64,000 nt of DNA from JACVRW01 sp963812415 (GTDB taxonomy: Bacteria > Actinomycetota > Thermoleophilia > Solirubrobacterales > Thermoleophilaceae). The position numbers were made by a program, and so were the translations under genes. Shown here piece by piece: positions 41,509-49,421 of this stretch. A model generated the notes under the pieces. That model worked only from the letters and a program-made list of their open reading frames with translations. It made no database searches and was not told where the DNA came from. Each line of letters starts with the position of its first letter. Positions within the stretch are counted from its first letter, which is position 1. The stretch spans positions 14,974 to 78,973 of the forward strand of contig CAWEVH010000039.1 in the NCBI GenBank assembly GCA_963812415.1. The letters are read 5' to 3'.

Positions 41509-42341
41509 CAGGCCACCTCCTCCTCGCTCACCACGTGCTCGACGGACTTGCCCGTGGACTGCTCGACGCGGCCGACCAGGTCGGCGCGCAGCCAGCCGGA
41601 GCGCGTCTCGGGGAAGGTCGAGATCACGATGTCGTCCGGCGCGTAGAACTGGAGCGCGTTCTGGATGGCCGTGTACGGGTCCGGATGCACGACCTGCCCG
41701 ACGGCGTCGAGCCCCTCCCGCTCGAGCGCCGCGAGCATGTGTGCGAGCCGCTCGGCGGCCTCGCTCTCGCCGGCGCCGGCGGTGTCCTCGTCCGCCTCCG
41801 ACTGCGGGCTGATCACGATGAAGCGGCGCGGCTCCTCGGCGGCCTTGCGCTTGAGGGTCGCAAGCAGCGGCTCGCCGCCCATGGTCTGGTTGGCCACCAC
41901 GAGCGTGCGCTTCACGTCGTCGCGCTCGGTGTCGAGGTCCACGACCACGTGCTCGACCGGTCGCCGCGTGGCGCGGGCCAGGCGGTCGACGAGCCCCTGG
42001 CGCAGCCAGCCCGAGCGCGTCTCGGGATGGGTGGAGACCACGATCTCGTCGTAGTCCTCCTCGCCGAGGGCGTCCATCACGGCCGAGTAGGGGTCGGGGT
42101 CCATCACGCGCCCGTCCGCCTCGATGCCCGCCTCGCGCAGCAGCGCGAGCGTCATCTCGAGCCGGGTCTCGGCCGCCTCGCGCACATGGTCCTCGTAGAT
42201 CACGTAGCCGTGCTTGGGGTTGTTCTGCGGGCAGATCACGTGCACGTGGACGTCGTCGTCGCCCTCCGAGTGGCGCCTGACCGCCTCGATCAGCGGCCTG
42301 CCGGCCACCGTCTCGTTGGCGACGACAAGGATCCGCTTCAT
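41508..42341 (-). CDS. Tandem universal-stress-like protein inside the oxidase operon
   Basis: A 277-residue protein of two homologous halves. Half 1 is RILVVANETVAGRPLIEAVR..., IVVSTHPETRSGWLRQGLVD, RPVEHVVVD; half 2 is RTLVVANQTMGGEPLLATLK..., IVISTFPETRSGWLRADLVG, KSVEHVV. Each half resembles a USP/permease-associated alpha-beta domain, but the ATP-binding G-x2-G-x9-GS loop is replaced by a STxPETRSGWLR motif. The start overlaps coxA and the stop overlaps coxC by 1-4 bp, so it is translated with the oxidase subunits. A role in oxidase stability or stress response is inferred. Confidence 0.82.
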   Translation of the reverse strand: MKRILVVANETVAGRPLIEAVRRHSEGDDDVHVHVICPQNNPKHGYVIYEDHVREAAETRLEMTLALLREAGIEADGRVMDPDPYSAVMDALGEEDYDEIVVSTHPETRSGWLRQGLVDRLARATRRPVEHVVVDLDTERDDVKRTLVVANQTMGGEPLLATLKRKAAEEPRRFIVISPQSEADEDTAGAGESEAAERLAHMLAALEREGLDAVGQVVHPDPYTAIQNALQFYAPDDIVISTFPETRSGWLRADLVGRVEQSTGKSVEHVVSEEEVA

Positions 42342-44251
42342 TCGTTCGGGGGCGGAGCCCCGCCTCCGCCGGCCGGGGTGGGCACGGCGGCCGGTTTCGC
42401 GTCGCCCATCACCGCGTGCACGGCCCCGGGCACGCCGTACTCGTAGGGCCCGCCGACCACGGTCGGGACCTGGTCGAAGTTGAACACCGGCGGCGGCGAG
42501 GACACCTGCCATTCGATCGAGTTCGCGCGCCAGGGGTTGCCCGGTGCCGCGGGCCCGTGCCGCCACGAGGCGATCATGTTGTAGAGGAAGATCAGGAACG
42601 ACAGGCCGAAGACGAAGGCGGAGATCGAGATGATCGCGTTCCAGGTCGCGAACTGCTCCGCGTAGTCGGCCACCCGCCTCGGCATGCCGTCGATGCCCAC
42701 GAAGTGCATCGGTCCGAAGGTCAGGTTGAAGAAGATGAACGACAGCCAGAAGTGGATCCGGCCGAGCGTCTCGTCGTACATCCGGCCGGTCATCTTCGGG
42801 AACCAGTGGTAGAGGCCGGCGAAGATCGTGAACACCGATCCGCCGAACAGCACGTAGTGGATGTGGGCGACGATGAAGTAGGTGTCCGACACGTAGATGT
42901 CGAACGGCACGACGGCCAGCATGATCCCGCTGATCCCGCCGAGCGTGAACATGGTGATGAAGCCGAGCGCGAACAGCAGCGGCGTGCGCAGGTGGATCAC
43001 GCCTCTCCACAACGTGGCGAGCCACGAGAAGATCTTGATGCCCGTCGGGACGGCGATGAGCATCGTGGTGATCATCATCGGCACGCGCAGCCAGCCCTGC
43101 ATGCCCGACACGAACATGTGATGCGCCCAGACCGTGAAGCCGAGGATCACGATCGCCACCAGCGAGAAGGCCATCATCCGGTAGCCGAAGATCGGCTTGC
43201 GGGCGTGCGTCGAGATGACCTCGCTGATGATCCCGAAGCCCGGCAGCATCATGATGTAGACGGCCGGGTGCGAGTAGAACCAGAAGACGTGCTGGTACAT
43301 GAGCACGTCCCCGCCGTCGCCCGCGTTGAAGAACTGCGTGCCGAGCGTGCGGTCGAGCAGCACCATGAACTGGGAGCCGGCGATGAACGGCGTGGCGATC
43401 ACGACCAGCAGCGAGGTCGTGAAGTTCGCCCATACGAGCAGCGGCATGCGCCAGAACGTCATGCCCGGCGCTCGCATCGTGATGATCGTGACCAGGAAGT
43501 TCAGCGCGGTGGCGATCGACGAGGCGCCCGCGAACTGCACCCCGATCGTGAAGAACTGCTGGCCCAGCGGGGTCTCGGTGGAGAGCGGGGCGTAGGCGGT
43601 CCAGCCCGTGGCGAACGCGCCGCCCTCGGCGAAGTACGAGCACAGCATCATCACGCCGCCGATCGGCAGCATCCAGTACGACAGCGCGTTCAGGCGCGGG
43701 AACGCCATGTCCGGCGCGCCGATCATCAGCGGCAGGACGTAGTTCGCGATCCCGGCGAAGACCGGGATGATGAACAGGAAGATCATCAGCGAGGCGTGCA
43801 CCGAGAACAGGCCGTTGAACGTGTTCGCGTCCACGAACTGGGTGCCGGGCTGGGCCAGCTCCGCGCGCATCAACATCGCCATCAGCCCACCGGCGATGAA
43901 GAAGAACATCGTGGTGACGATGTACTGGATGCCGATCACCTTGTGATCGGTGTTCACGCGGAAGTAGTCCTTCCACGAGTAGGCCCCGTGGCCGGAGTGG
44001 TCCTCGGGGATGGTGGGCGCGCCGGAGGCCCAGCGGAACCAGTAGTCGAAGCAGCCGATCCCGACCAGGTAGCCGAACGGAGCGGCGATCAGGGCGCCGA
44101 CCGTGATGATCGCGTCCCAGTTCAGGATGGGGTCCCAGCCGTAGGCGAGGCGGACCAGCACGACGAGCGCCATGCCGAAGCCGAAGCCGAGCACGACGCC
44201 GAGCGTCGCGCGATACCAACCGGGTGCGAGGAGCCTCTGCGTCAACGTCAT
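42338..44251 (-). CDS. ctaD: Cytochrome c oxidase subunit I, A2 type
   Basis: 637 residues, at least 12 helices. Heme and copper ligands are seen in NGLFSVHASLMIFLFIIPVF, WFYSHPAVYIMMLPGFGII, VWAHHMFVSGM and FIVAHIHYVLFGGSVFTIFA. The YSHPAV motif in place of GHPEV marks the A2 subgroup of heme-copper oxidases, in which a Tyr-Ser pair replaces the proton-channel glutamate. An N-terminal extension of about 85 residues has two more helices. Start ATG 44251 overlaps coxB (ATGA). Confidence 0.95.
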   Translation of the reverse strand: MTLTQRLLAPGWYRATLGVVLGFGFGMALVVLVRLAYGWDPILNWDAIITVGALIAAPFGYLVGIGCFDYWFRWASGAPTIPEDHSGHGAYSWKDYFRVNTDHKVIGIQYIVTTMFFFIAGGLMAMLMRAELAQPGTQFVDANTFNGLFSVHASLMIFLFIIPVFAGIANYVLPLMIGAPDMAFPRLNALSYWMLPIGGVMMLCSYFAEGGAFATGWTAYAPLSTETPLGQQFFTIGVQFAGASSIATALNFLVTIITMRAPGMTFWRMPLLVWANFTTSLLVVIATPFIAGSQFMVLLDRTLGTQFFNAGDGGDVLMYQHVFWFYSHPAVYIMMLPGFGIISEVISTHARKPIFGYRMMAFSLVAIVILGFTVWAHHMFVSGMQGWLRVPMMITTMLIAVPTGIKIFSWLATLWRGVIHLRTPLLFALGFITMFTLGGISGIMLAVVPFDIYVSDTYFIVAHIHYVLFGGSVFTIFAGLYHWFPKMTGRMYDETLGRIHFWLSFIFFNLTFGPMHFVGIDGMPRRVADYAEQFATWNAIISISAFVFGLSFLIFLYNMIASWRHGPAAPGNPWRANSIEWQVSSPPPVFNFDQVPTVVGGPYEYGVPGAVHAVMGDAKPAAVPTPAGGGGAPPPNE

Positions 44252-45393
44252 TGCTGAGCCTCCAGAAGGTACTTCACAAGCGCGTCGATCTCCTCGGGCG
44301 AGAGCTGGTCGGCGTAGCCCGTCGGCATGACGCCGTCGTTGAAGCCCTGGACGACGGTGGCGCTCGGGTCCTCGATCGACTCCTTGATGTAGGCCTCGTC
44401 CGCGTTCGAGATCTGGTCGAGCTCCGGTCCGACGTCGCCGTTGGTGCCCGCCGCGGCCAGGGTGTGGCAGCCGCCGCAGCCGGTGGCGGTGAAGATCTCC
44501 TCGCCGTCCAGGGCGGCGCCACCGCCGCCGCCCGTGTCGCCGCCGGCGTCGCCCGACTGTCCGCCGCCGCCCGCGCCGCCGCCCGACTGCCTGCGCTGGC
44601 GCCCCAGCCAGGCGTCGAAGGCATCGGGCTCGACGACCCGAACGAGCTGGCGCATCGCCGCGTGGCCGATCCCGCACAGCTCGGCGCATACGACCTGGTA
44701 GCCCCCCACCTCCGTCGGCGTCAGCCGGATCTTGGTCGTGAGGCCGGGCACGGCGTCCGACTTCAGCCGGAACTCGGGCACCCAGAACGAGTGCAGCACG
44801 TCGTTCGTCCTGATCCGGAACTCGACGGGCTGGTCGACGGGCAGCACGAGCTCCTCGGAGCGCACCCGCTCCCCGGGGTAGGCGAACGTCCAGGTGAACT
44901 GCTGGCCCGTGACCTGGACCACCATCTGGTCCTGGGCCTTGGCCTCGATGTCGTCGAGCACGATCCAGCCGTAGACGGCCAGGGCGGTGACCATGAGGAA
45001 CGGGACCGTGACCCAGAACACCTCGAGCCGGGTGTTGCCGTGGATCGGGGCCCCGTCGCCCATGTCGCCGGGCTTGGCGCGGAAGCGGACCACGCTGTAG
45101 ATCGCGATCGTCATCACGAGCACGAAGACCGGCACCGAGCAGATGAGGAGGACGTCGTAGAGCGTGTCGATGTCCCCGGCAGCCCCGGAGGCGTCCGCGG
45201 GGAACCAGTCGATCAGCAGCGAGATCCCGATTCCGATCAGGGATGCGATCACGCCGATCGCGATCATCCGCGCGACAGGGTGCTTCTCCCCTGCGATGCG
45301 CGGGTCGGTCTCCGGCGGCCCCTTGGCCTCGTCGCCGGTCACGGTTTCCCTGTCGCCCACGGCGCGCCAGTCTATGGGTTCGCGGGGATGCAC
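44248..45393 (-). CDS. ctaC: Cytochrome c oxidase subunit II fused to cytochrome c
   Basis: 381 residues. Two helices (MIAIGVIASLIGIGISLLID; VFVLVMTIAIYSVVRF) anchor it. The CuA domain has VTGQQFTWTFAYPG, NDVLHSFWVPEFRLKSDAVP and the CuA ligands YQVVCAELCGIGHAAMRQLV (C-x3-C-x3-H-x2-M). A Gly-rich linker (about 270-295) leads to a C-terminal cytochrome c with CGGCH and a Met in VMPTGYADQL. This is the caa3 architecture, taking electrons directly through its own heme c. It is first in the operon. The upstream region holds tandem GC repeats. Confidence 0.94.
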   Translation of the reverse strand: MHPREPIDWRAVGDRETVTGDEAKGPPETDPRIAGEKHPVARMIAIGVIASLIGIGISLLIDWFPADASGAAGDIDTLYDVLLICSVPVFVLVMTIAIYSVVRFRAKPGDMGDGAPIHGNTRLEVFWVTVPFLMVTALAVYGWIVLDDIEAKAQDQMVVQVTGQQFTWTFAYPGERVRSEELVLPVDQPVEFRIRTNDVLHSFWVPEFRLKSDAVPGLTTKIRLTPTEVGGYQVVCAELCGIGHAAMRQLVRVVEPDAFDAWLGRQRRQSGGGAGGGGQSGDAGGDTGGGGGAALDGEEIFTATGCGGCHTLAAAGTNGDVGPELDQISNADEAYIKESIEDPSATVVQGFNDGVMPTGYADQLSPEEIDALVKYLLEAQQ

Positions 45394-45451
45394 GCGACGA
45401 AGGTGGCGCGTCGAAAAAGGCGGGCGGTTGGGGCCGAGTGAGCGGTCTCCG

Positions 45452-45583
45452 CGACTACGCGGAAACCGGCCGGGCCGGCGGCCTCGGCACTACGCGAAAC
45501 CTCCGCCGCCGGCCGAGCCGGCGGCCTCGGCACTACGCGGAAACCTCCGCCGCCGGCCGGGCCGGCGGCCTCGGCACTACGCC
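45452..45583. repeat. 43-44-bp tandem repeats between AraC-type gene and ctaC
   Basis: Three consecutive units of the form CACTACGCGGAAACCTCCGC plus CGCCGGCCGGGCCGGCGGCC (the first lacks the CTCCGCCG part), starting near 45452, 45488 and 45531, with a fourth partial at 45575 running into the AraC-gene stop. Each contains a CCGCCGGCC-GGG-CCGGCGG-type hairpin. They lie 60-190 bp upstream of ctaC, where its promoter should be. Confidence 0.75.
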
Positions 45584-45939
45584 GCGATCGACCGGCCGCG
45601 CTCGCGGAAGCTCGACGGCGGAGCGCCGTGGTGGCGGCGGAATGCCTTGGCGAACTGCGCCCCGTGGCGGTAGCCGACGGCCGCCGCGACGTCCTGCACC
45701 GGCCGGGATCCCTCGCGCAGGAGCTCGGCCGCACGGTCCATGCGGACCCGCTGGAGCTCGCGCCGGAAGCTCGTGCCCCCGGCCTCGGCGAAGGCGCGCT
45801 GGAGCTGGCGTGGAGAGGTGGCGATCCGGTGGGCGACCTCGGTCAGGGACAGGTCCTCGTCCGCGTAGTCCTCTGCGATCACGTCGATCGCGTCGTCGAA
45901 CAGCTCTCGGCGTCGAAAGCGCGTCGTGGGCCGCACCAT
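45577..45939 (-). CDS. Stand-alone AraC-type HTH regulator
   Basis: 120 residues from ATG 45939. Two helix-turn-helix units: LSLTEVAHRIATSPRQLQRA and VQDVAAAVGYRHGAQFAKAF, ending FRRHHGAPPSSFRERGRS, the AraC DNA-binding domain. The usual N-terminal sensor domain is missing; the frame upstream shows no such domain. Comparable stand-alone HTH members exist (SoxS type). Located upstream of the oxidase operon on the same strand, it may regulate it (inference). Confidence 0.8.
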   Translation of the reverse strand: MVRPTTRFRRRELFDDAIDVIAEDYADEDLSLTEVAHRIATSPRQLQRAFAEAGGTSFRRELQRVRMDRAAELLREGSRPVQDVAAAVGYRHGAQFAKAFRRHHGAPPSSFRERGRSIAA

Positions 45940-46032
45940 GGAGGGGATACGCGTCAAACGGGGAAACGGATCATCGAGTAGGCTGATTGAGACGATTGCC
46001 ACGAGCGCCGCGGGGCGATAGAAGGGAGCGGC

Positions 46033-46452
46033 ATGCAGGTTCGGGTCGGGATGAGCAACGTTGTGCTGACGGTGAATCCGGGTCACTCGCTGCAGAGCGC
46101 GGCGAAGGCGATGGCGGACCGGGGCGTCGGCGCGGCCGTGGTCATCGACCCCGAGCAGCCGGGACCCGGCATCGTGACCGAGCGCGACGTGCTCCAGTCG
46201 GTGGGACAGGGTCAGGACCCGGCGACCGAGCGGGTGTCCGACCACCTGTCTCCCGAGCTCACCTTTGCATCGCCGGACTGGTCGCTCGAGCGCGCGGCCG
46301 AAGCGATGGTGCGCGGGGGCTTCCGGCACCTCGTGGTGGTGGATGGCGGCAAGATGGTCGGCGTGCTCTCGATGCGCGACATCGTGCGCTGCTGGGTCTC
46401 GGACGGCGCGACGAGCGAGCTGCCGTCCGACCTCGAGGCCGCCAACAGCTAG
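46033..46452 (+). CDS. CBS-domain pair protein
   Basis: 139 residues from ATG 46033 (GAAGGGAG ribosome site). CBS 1: VVLTVNPGHSLQSAAKAMAD, GVGAAVVIDPEQPGPGIVTERDVL. CBS 2: HLSPELTFASPDWSLERAAE, GFRHLVVVDGGKMVGVLSMRDIV. Adenylate binding with regulatory role is typical. Its stop codon abuts the target duplication of the MITE-like insertion. Confidence 0.85.
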   Translation: MQVRVGMSNVVLTVNPGHSLQSAAKAMADRGVGAAVVIDPEQPGPGIVTERDVLQSVGQGQDPATERVSDHLSPELTFASPDWSLERAAEAMVRGGFRHLVVVDGGKMVGVLSMRDIVRCWVSDGATSELPSDLEAANS

Positions 46453-46803
46453 CTGGCTCCCCCTCTGTCGCTTCTTGTTGGGCGATCTCGGGCTTCGACC
46501 CGCTCTGGGCTGGGTGAGGATGCGCCCTCTCTTCCTGCCGTTGGTGGCCGGCGGGCGCTCGCGACGGGTCAGCCGCGGGCCCGGCGTCAAGGTCGTGCTG
46601 AGTTCACCTGCCTATGGAAGGTCAACCCAGGACGACCGGGCCCTCCCGGCCTTGCGTCCTGACTTTGTACGCCAGGAGCGACCAAACTCAGGACGGCTGC
46701 GCCCTGCCGACCGGAGCGCCCGGACCCGGCCCACCAGCCCAGGCCGGCGGACAACAGCCGGCCAATGGACGTACCCAACAAGAAGCGACAGGGGGGCTGG
46801 CTC
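46452..46803. mobile_element. MITE-like element with 8-bp target duplication
   Basis: The 8-mer GCTGGCTC occurs at 46452-46459 and 46796-46803. Just inside are inverted termini: CCCCTCTGTCGCTTCTTGTTGGG (46460-46482) and the complement of CCCCCTGTCGCTTCTTGTTGGG (46774-46795), identical over 17 bp and differing by one inserted base near the tip. The 336-bp interior has no credible gene and contains a copy of the dispersed palindromic repeat. It sits exactly between the stops of the convergent CBS and subunit-IV genes. A transposase must act in trans. Confidence 0.72.
46600..46717. repeat. Dispersed 118-bp palindromic repeat (copy B)
   Basis: From GAGTTCACCTGCCTATGG to CCGACCGGAGCG. About nine in ten bases match copy C at 51799-51916. 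The core is a hairpin with stem GCGTCCTGACTTTG / CCAAACTCAGGACG and loop TACGCCAGGAGCGA. It is inside the MITE-like element. Confidence 0.78.
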
Positions 46804-47033
46804 TAGTGCTCGAGCGGCAGCTCTGACATCTCCTGCCGCGACTCCCTGATCCAGCGCACGATCGCGACCAGGGCGATCAGCACGCCCGCGCCCACGAGGA
46901 ACCACGACTGCACGACGCCGATCACGGCGATCGCGATGCCCGCGGCGGTGACCACCGGGAGGTAGGACGGGCCGGGCAGGTGAATGGTCTCGCCAACCGG
47001 TTCGGGCTCGCCTGCCTGGACCCGCTCGGCCAT
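46803..47033 (-). CDS. Cytochrome c oxidase subunit IV-like membrane protein
   Basis: 76 residues from ATG 47033. Two helices (YLPVVTAAGIAIAVIGVVQS; FLVGAGVLIALVAIVRWI) preceded by ETIHLPGPSYLP and followed by RESRQEMSELPLEH. This matches the actinobacterial CtaF/subunit IV pattern (GPS-x-x-P before the first helix). It lies near but not within the oxidase operon. The start overlaps the stop of the upstream 34-residue peptide gene. Confidence 0.72.
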   Translation of the reverse strand: MAERVQAGEPEPVGETIHLPGPSYLPVVTAAGIAIAVIGVVQSWFLVGAGVLIALVAIVRWIRESRQEMSELPLEH

Positions 47034-47137
47034 CAGTAGACGAGCCCCACGACGAACGCGAGACCGAACACGGTCAGCGCGATCGCGCCCGCGATCAGGC
47101 CGGTGCGGATGTTCTTTTGGGCCAGGCGGCGATCCAC
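47033..47137 (-). CDS. 34-residue single-TM peptide coupled to subunit IV gene
   Basis: GTG 47137 to TGA 47033 (TGATG overlap with the following ATG). It encodes VDRRLAQKNIRTGLIAGAIA followed by LTVFGLAFVVGLVY: a short basic N-terminus and one membrane helix. Probably a small oxidase-associated subunit, by position. No family recognised. Confidence 0.55.
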   Translation of the reverse strand: MDRRLAQKNIRTGLIAGAIALTVFGLAFVVGLVY

Positions 47138-47152
47138 GGCGGAGAAGATGTA

Positions 47153-48208
47153 TCAGATCAGCCGCGCCCCGGCGGCGGGCTCGACCGCGATCGCGCCCTC
47201 CGGAAGCTCGCAGCCCGGACCGAACAGCGCCAGCACCGAGCCGCCGAAGCCCCCGCCCATGATGCGCGCGCCGAGCGCGCCCGCTCGGGCACAGGCTTCG
47301 ATCGTCCGCTCGACCTCCGGTACGGACACCTCGTAGTCGTCGCGGAGGCTGCGGTGGGAGGCGTCGAGCAGTGCGCCGAGCGCGGGCATGTCGGCGGCCC
47401 GGAGCGCCGCGACCGCCTCGTCAACGCGCTCGTTCTCGGAGACCACATGGCGCACCCGGCCCGCGAGCGGCTCGGGCAGGTCGGCGCCGCCGGTGGCGTC
47501 GCGCAGCGAGCGCAGCCCGAGCGCGGCGGCGGCTCGGCGGCACTCCTCACGGCGCCGGTTGTAGCCCGAGCCGGCGAGCCTGCGCGAGACCCCCGAGCCG
47601 AGCGTGGCGAGCCTGTGGCCGCCGAGCGGGAGCTCGACCGGAGCGGCGCTCAGAGCGCGCATGTCGAGCCGGACGGCCCTGCCCTCCTCGCCCATCAGGG
47701 AGGCGAGCTGGTCGAGCAGGCCGGTCTCGGCGCCGCACCAGTGGTTCTCGATCCGGGAGCAGAGCCGGGCCAGGGCAACCGGCCCGGGCGGCTCCGCGCC
47801 GGAGACCGCGCACAGGGCGAGGCAGAGCGAGACCGAGAGCGCGGCCGACGACGCCAGGCCGGCGCCGCGCGGCACGTCGCCGCGGATCTCGAGCAGGCAG
47901 GGCCGCGGCTCGATGCCGTCGCGCCGCAGCTCGGCGGCCGCGCCGCGCACGAAGCGCCTCCAGCCGTAGGGTGCGCCGGCGCGCCCGGGATGGGGCGGGC
48001 GGATCTCCTCGTCGAGCGCGAAGCGGTCCGCCTGGGAGAGATCGAGCGCGCGGGCCTCGATCGCGGGGCTGCCGCCGGCCGCGGGCCGCGCGCTCACCGT
48101 CACCCCGCGCGCGATCGCGAACGGCAGGCACAGGCCGTCGTTGTAGTCGGTGTGCTCCCCGATCAGGTTGACGCGTCCGGGCGCGAACGCGCGCACGCTT
48201 TCGGGCAT
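47153..48208 (-). CDS. galK: Galactokinase
   Basis: 351 residues from ATG 48208. GHMP motifs: FAPGRVNLIGEHTDYNDGLC (galactose-binding signature), DVPRGAGLASSAALSVSLCL (ATP loop, usually PxGxGLSSSAA) and ARIMGGGFGGSVLALFGPG near the C-terminus. Substrate residues HTDYN and the ENHWCGAETGLLDQLASLMG segment are kept. It phosphorylates galactose for the Leloir pathway; no other gal genes are nearby, so a related sugar is possible. Confidence 0.9.
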   Translation of the reverse strand: MPESVRAFAPGRVNLIGEHTDYNDGLCLPFAIARGVTVSARPAAGGSPAIEARALDLSQADRFALDEEIRPPHPGRAGAPYGWRRFVRGAAAELRRDGIEPRPCLLEIRGDVPRGAGLASSAALSVSLCLALCAVSGAEPPGPVALARLCSRIENHWCGAETGLLDQLASLMGEEGRAVRLDMRALSAAPVELPLGGHRLATLGSGVSRRLAGSGYNRRREECRRAAAALGLRSLRDATGGADLPEPLAGRVRHVVSENERVDEAVAALRAADMPALGALLDASHRSLRDDYEVSVPEVERTIEACARAGALGARIMGGGFGGSVLALFGPGCELPEGAIAVEPAAGARLI

Positions 48209-48255
48209 GGACGCCAGGCTATGTGGGCGGGCGCCGTCCATAGACGGATTGCCGA

Positions 48256-48639
48256 GTGGCGCGTTACCGCCGGCCAGCCTACTTTCGGGGAGCGGTGATC
48301 GGGGAGAGGCGAGCGGTAGAGGCCTTCTTGGAGGGCCAGGGGTTGAGCCGTGGGGCGGTGGAAATCGAGCTGCGCGAATCGCCGGCCACCACCGACCCTC
48401 GCTCGGGGCGCCCGCTGGCCGTCCCGCCGGTCGCGGTGCTGTGGATCGCCGAGCGGCCGATGGCCGTGCGCCTGCGGACCGTCGTGGCGATAAGCAGCTT
48501 CCCGCCGGAGCCGCGGCTGGGCACCCTGCTCGAGAGCGAGGCCCTGGCGGCCGGCTACGCGGTGGAGCGCATGCCCGAGGCGGGGCTCTGGCGGCTGTTC
48601 TCGCATCCGCCGCGCCCGAGGCTGGCGCACGGGGGCTAG
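48256..48639 (+). CDS. Hypothetical protein (127 aa)
   Basis: Frame from GTG 48256; an internal GTG at 48295 (after GGGGAG) is another start. The protein has RAVEAFLEGQGLSRGAVEIE, PPVAVLWIAERPMAVRLRTV and YAVERMPEAGLWRLFSHPPR. It looks like a small alpha/beta domain. No family recognised. It is divergent from galK and convergent (4-bp overlap) with the endopeptidase gene. Confidence 0.5.
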   Translation: MARYRRPAYFRGAVIGERRAVEAFLEGQGLSRGAVEIELRESPATTDPRSGRPLAVPPVAVLWIAERPMAVRLRTVVAISSFPPEPRLGTLLESEALAAGYAVERMPEAGLWRLFSHPPRPRLAHGG

Positions 48640-49385
48640 AACCCGAGCGGGAACCGCACGTGCAGGTGGTTGTCGTGGTTCGCGATCGCCTGGACGCGCT
48701 CCGGCGGCCCGGCAAGGCCCGTGTTCGGGCCGACGAAGATCACGTCGGCGCCACGAGCGAGGAAGCGGTCCACCAGCTCCTGGGAGAGTCGCCGGTCGAT
48801 CTGGGTGGCGTCCTTCGGCGCCCGCTCGCGGCCGTCGGAGCGCGGGTAGTAGACGTCCACGTCGAGGCCGTTCTGGTGGCTCGCGTGCCCGATGTAGCCG
48901 AACTGCGGGCCGAAGTCGCCGCCGCGGGGACGGCTGATGTCGCCGATCGCCATGCGCGGCGCCCGCGGGTGCGCAGCGCGATGCTCCCGGGCGACGTCCA
49001 GGAGCACGCGGATCACACGGTCGGTTCCGAAGCGCCGCCAGGGGCGGTTGGGCGAGCGCCGCTTGACCGGATCCCAGGTGAAGAACTCCGGCCGCTCGGC
49101 GGGCAGCCGGACGCCGCGCACGAGCCTGCCGGCCGTGTGCGAGCCGACCGCCAGCGAGCGACGCCAGCGGATCGGCTCCGGCCTGGGCGGCTCGGGCTTC
49201 GGGCGGACGGGCTCGATCTCCGGGGCCGTCGGGACCGCGGGCAGCTCGGCCAGCGGCGGCGGCTCGGCCGCGGGCTCCGAGAGCGCGTAGGCGGCCGTGG
49301 CGGCCGCGCTGACGAGCACGATCACGAGGGCGGCGGCGACCGGCAGGCGCACCTCGCGCACGCTCGTGGAGGAATCTGAACGCAT
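48636..49385 (-). CDS. Exported MepA-like penicillin-insensitive murein endopeptidase
   Basis: 249 residues from ATG 49385. One N-terminal hydrophobic segment (LPVAAALVIVLVSAAATAAY) and a Pro-rich linker (PEIEPVRPKPEPPRPEPIRW) precede the M74/LAS-type zinc domain: GDISRPRGGDFGPQFGYIGH, HASHQNGLDVDVYY (HxxxxxxD) and ANHDNHLHVRFP (HxxHxH). It cleaves D-Ala-meso-DAP or related cross-links in peptidoglycan. About the size of the mature enzyme. Confidence 0.83.
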   Translation of the reverse strand: MRSDSSTSVREVRLPVAAALVIVLVSAAATAAYALSEPAAEPPPLAELPAVPTAPEIEPVRPKPEPPRPEPIRWRRSLAVGSHTAGRLVRGVRLPAERPEFFTWDPVKRRSPNRPWRRFGTDRVIRVLLDVAREHRAAHPRAPRMAIGDISRPRGGDFGPQFGYIGHASHQNGLDVDVYYPRSDGRERAPKDATQIDRRLSQELVDRFLARGADVIFVGPNTGLAGPPERVQAIANHDNHLHVRFPLGF

Positions 49386-49421
49386 CCTTAAGCGTACGGT
49401 GGCGGTGGCCGGCGCGGTCCG

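Noticed and set aside
45452..45583. CRISPR array in the 43-44-bp repeats
   Set aside because: Units are contiguous with no variable spacers; only three to four copies.
46587..46905. Minus-strand small proteins in the palindromic repeat (RQGAxVLSLxAPGVQSQDAR type)
   Set aside because: Both strands look conserved because the repeat DNA is conserved; no ribosome site and no coding bias.
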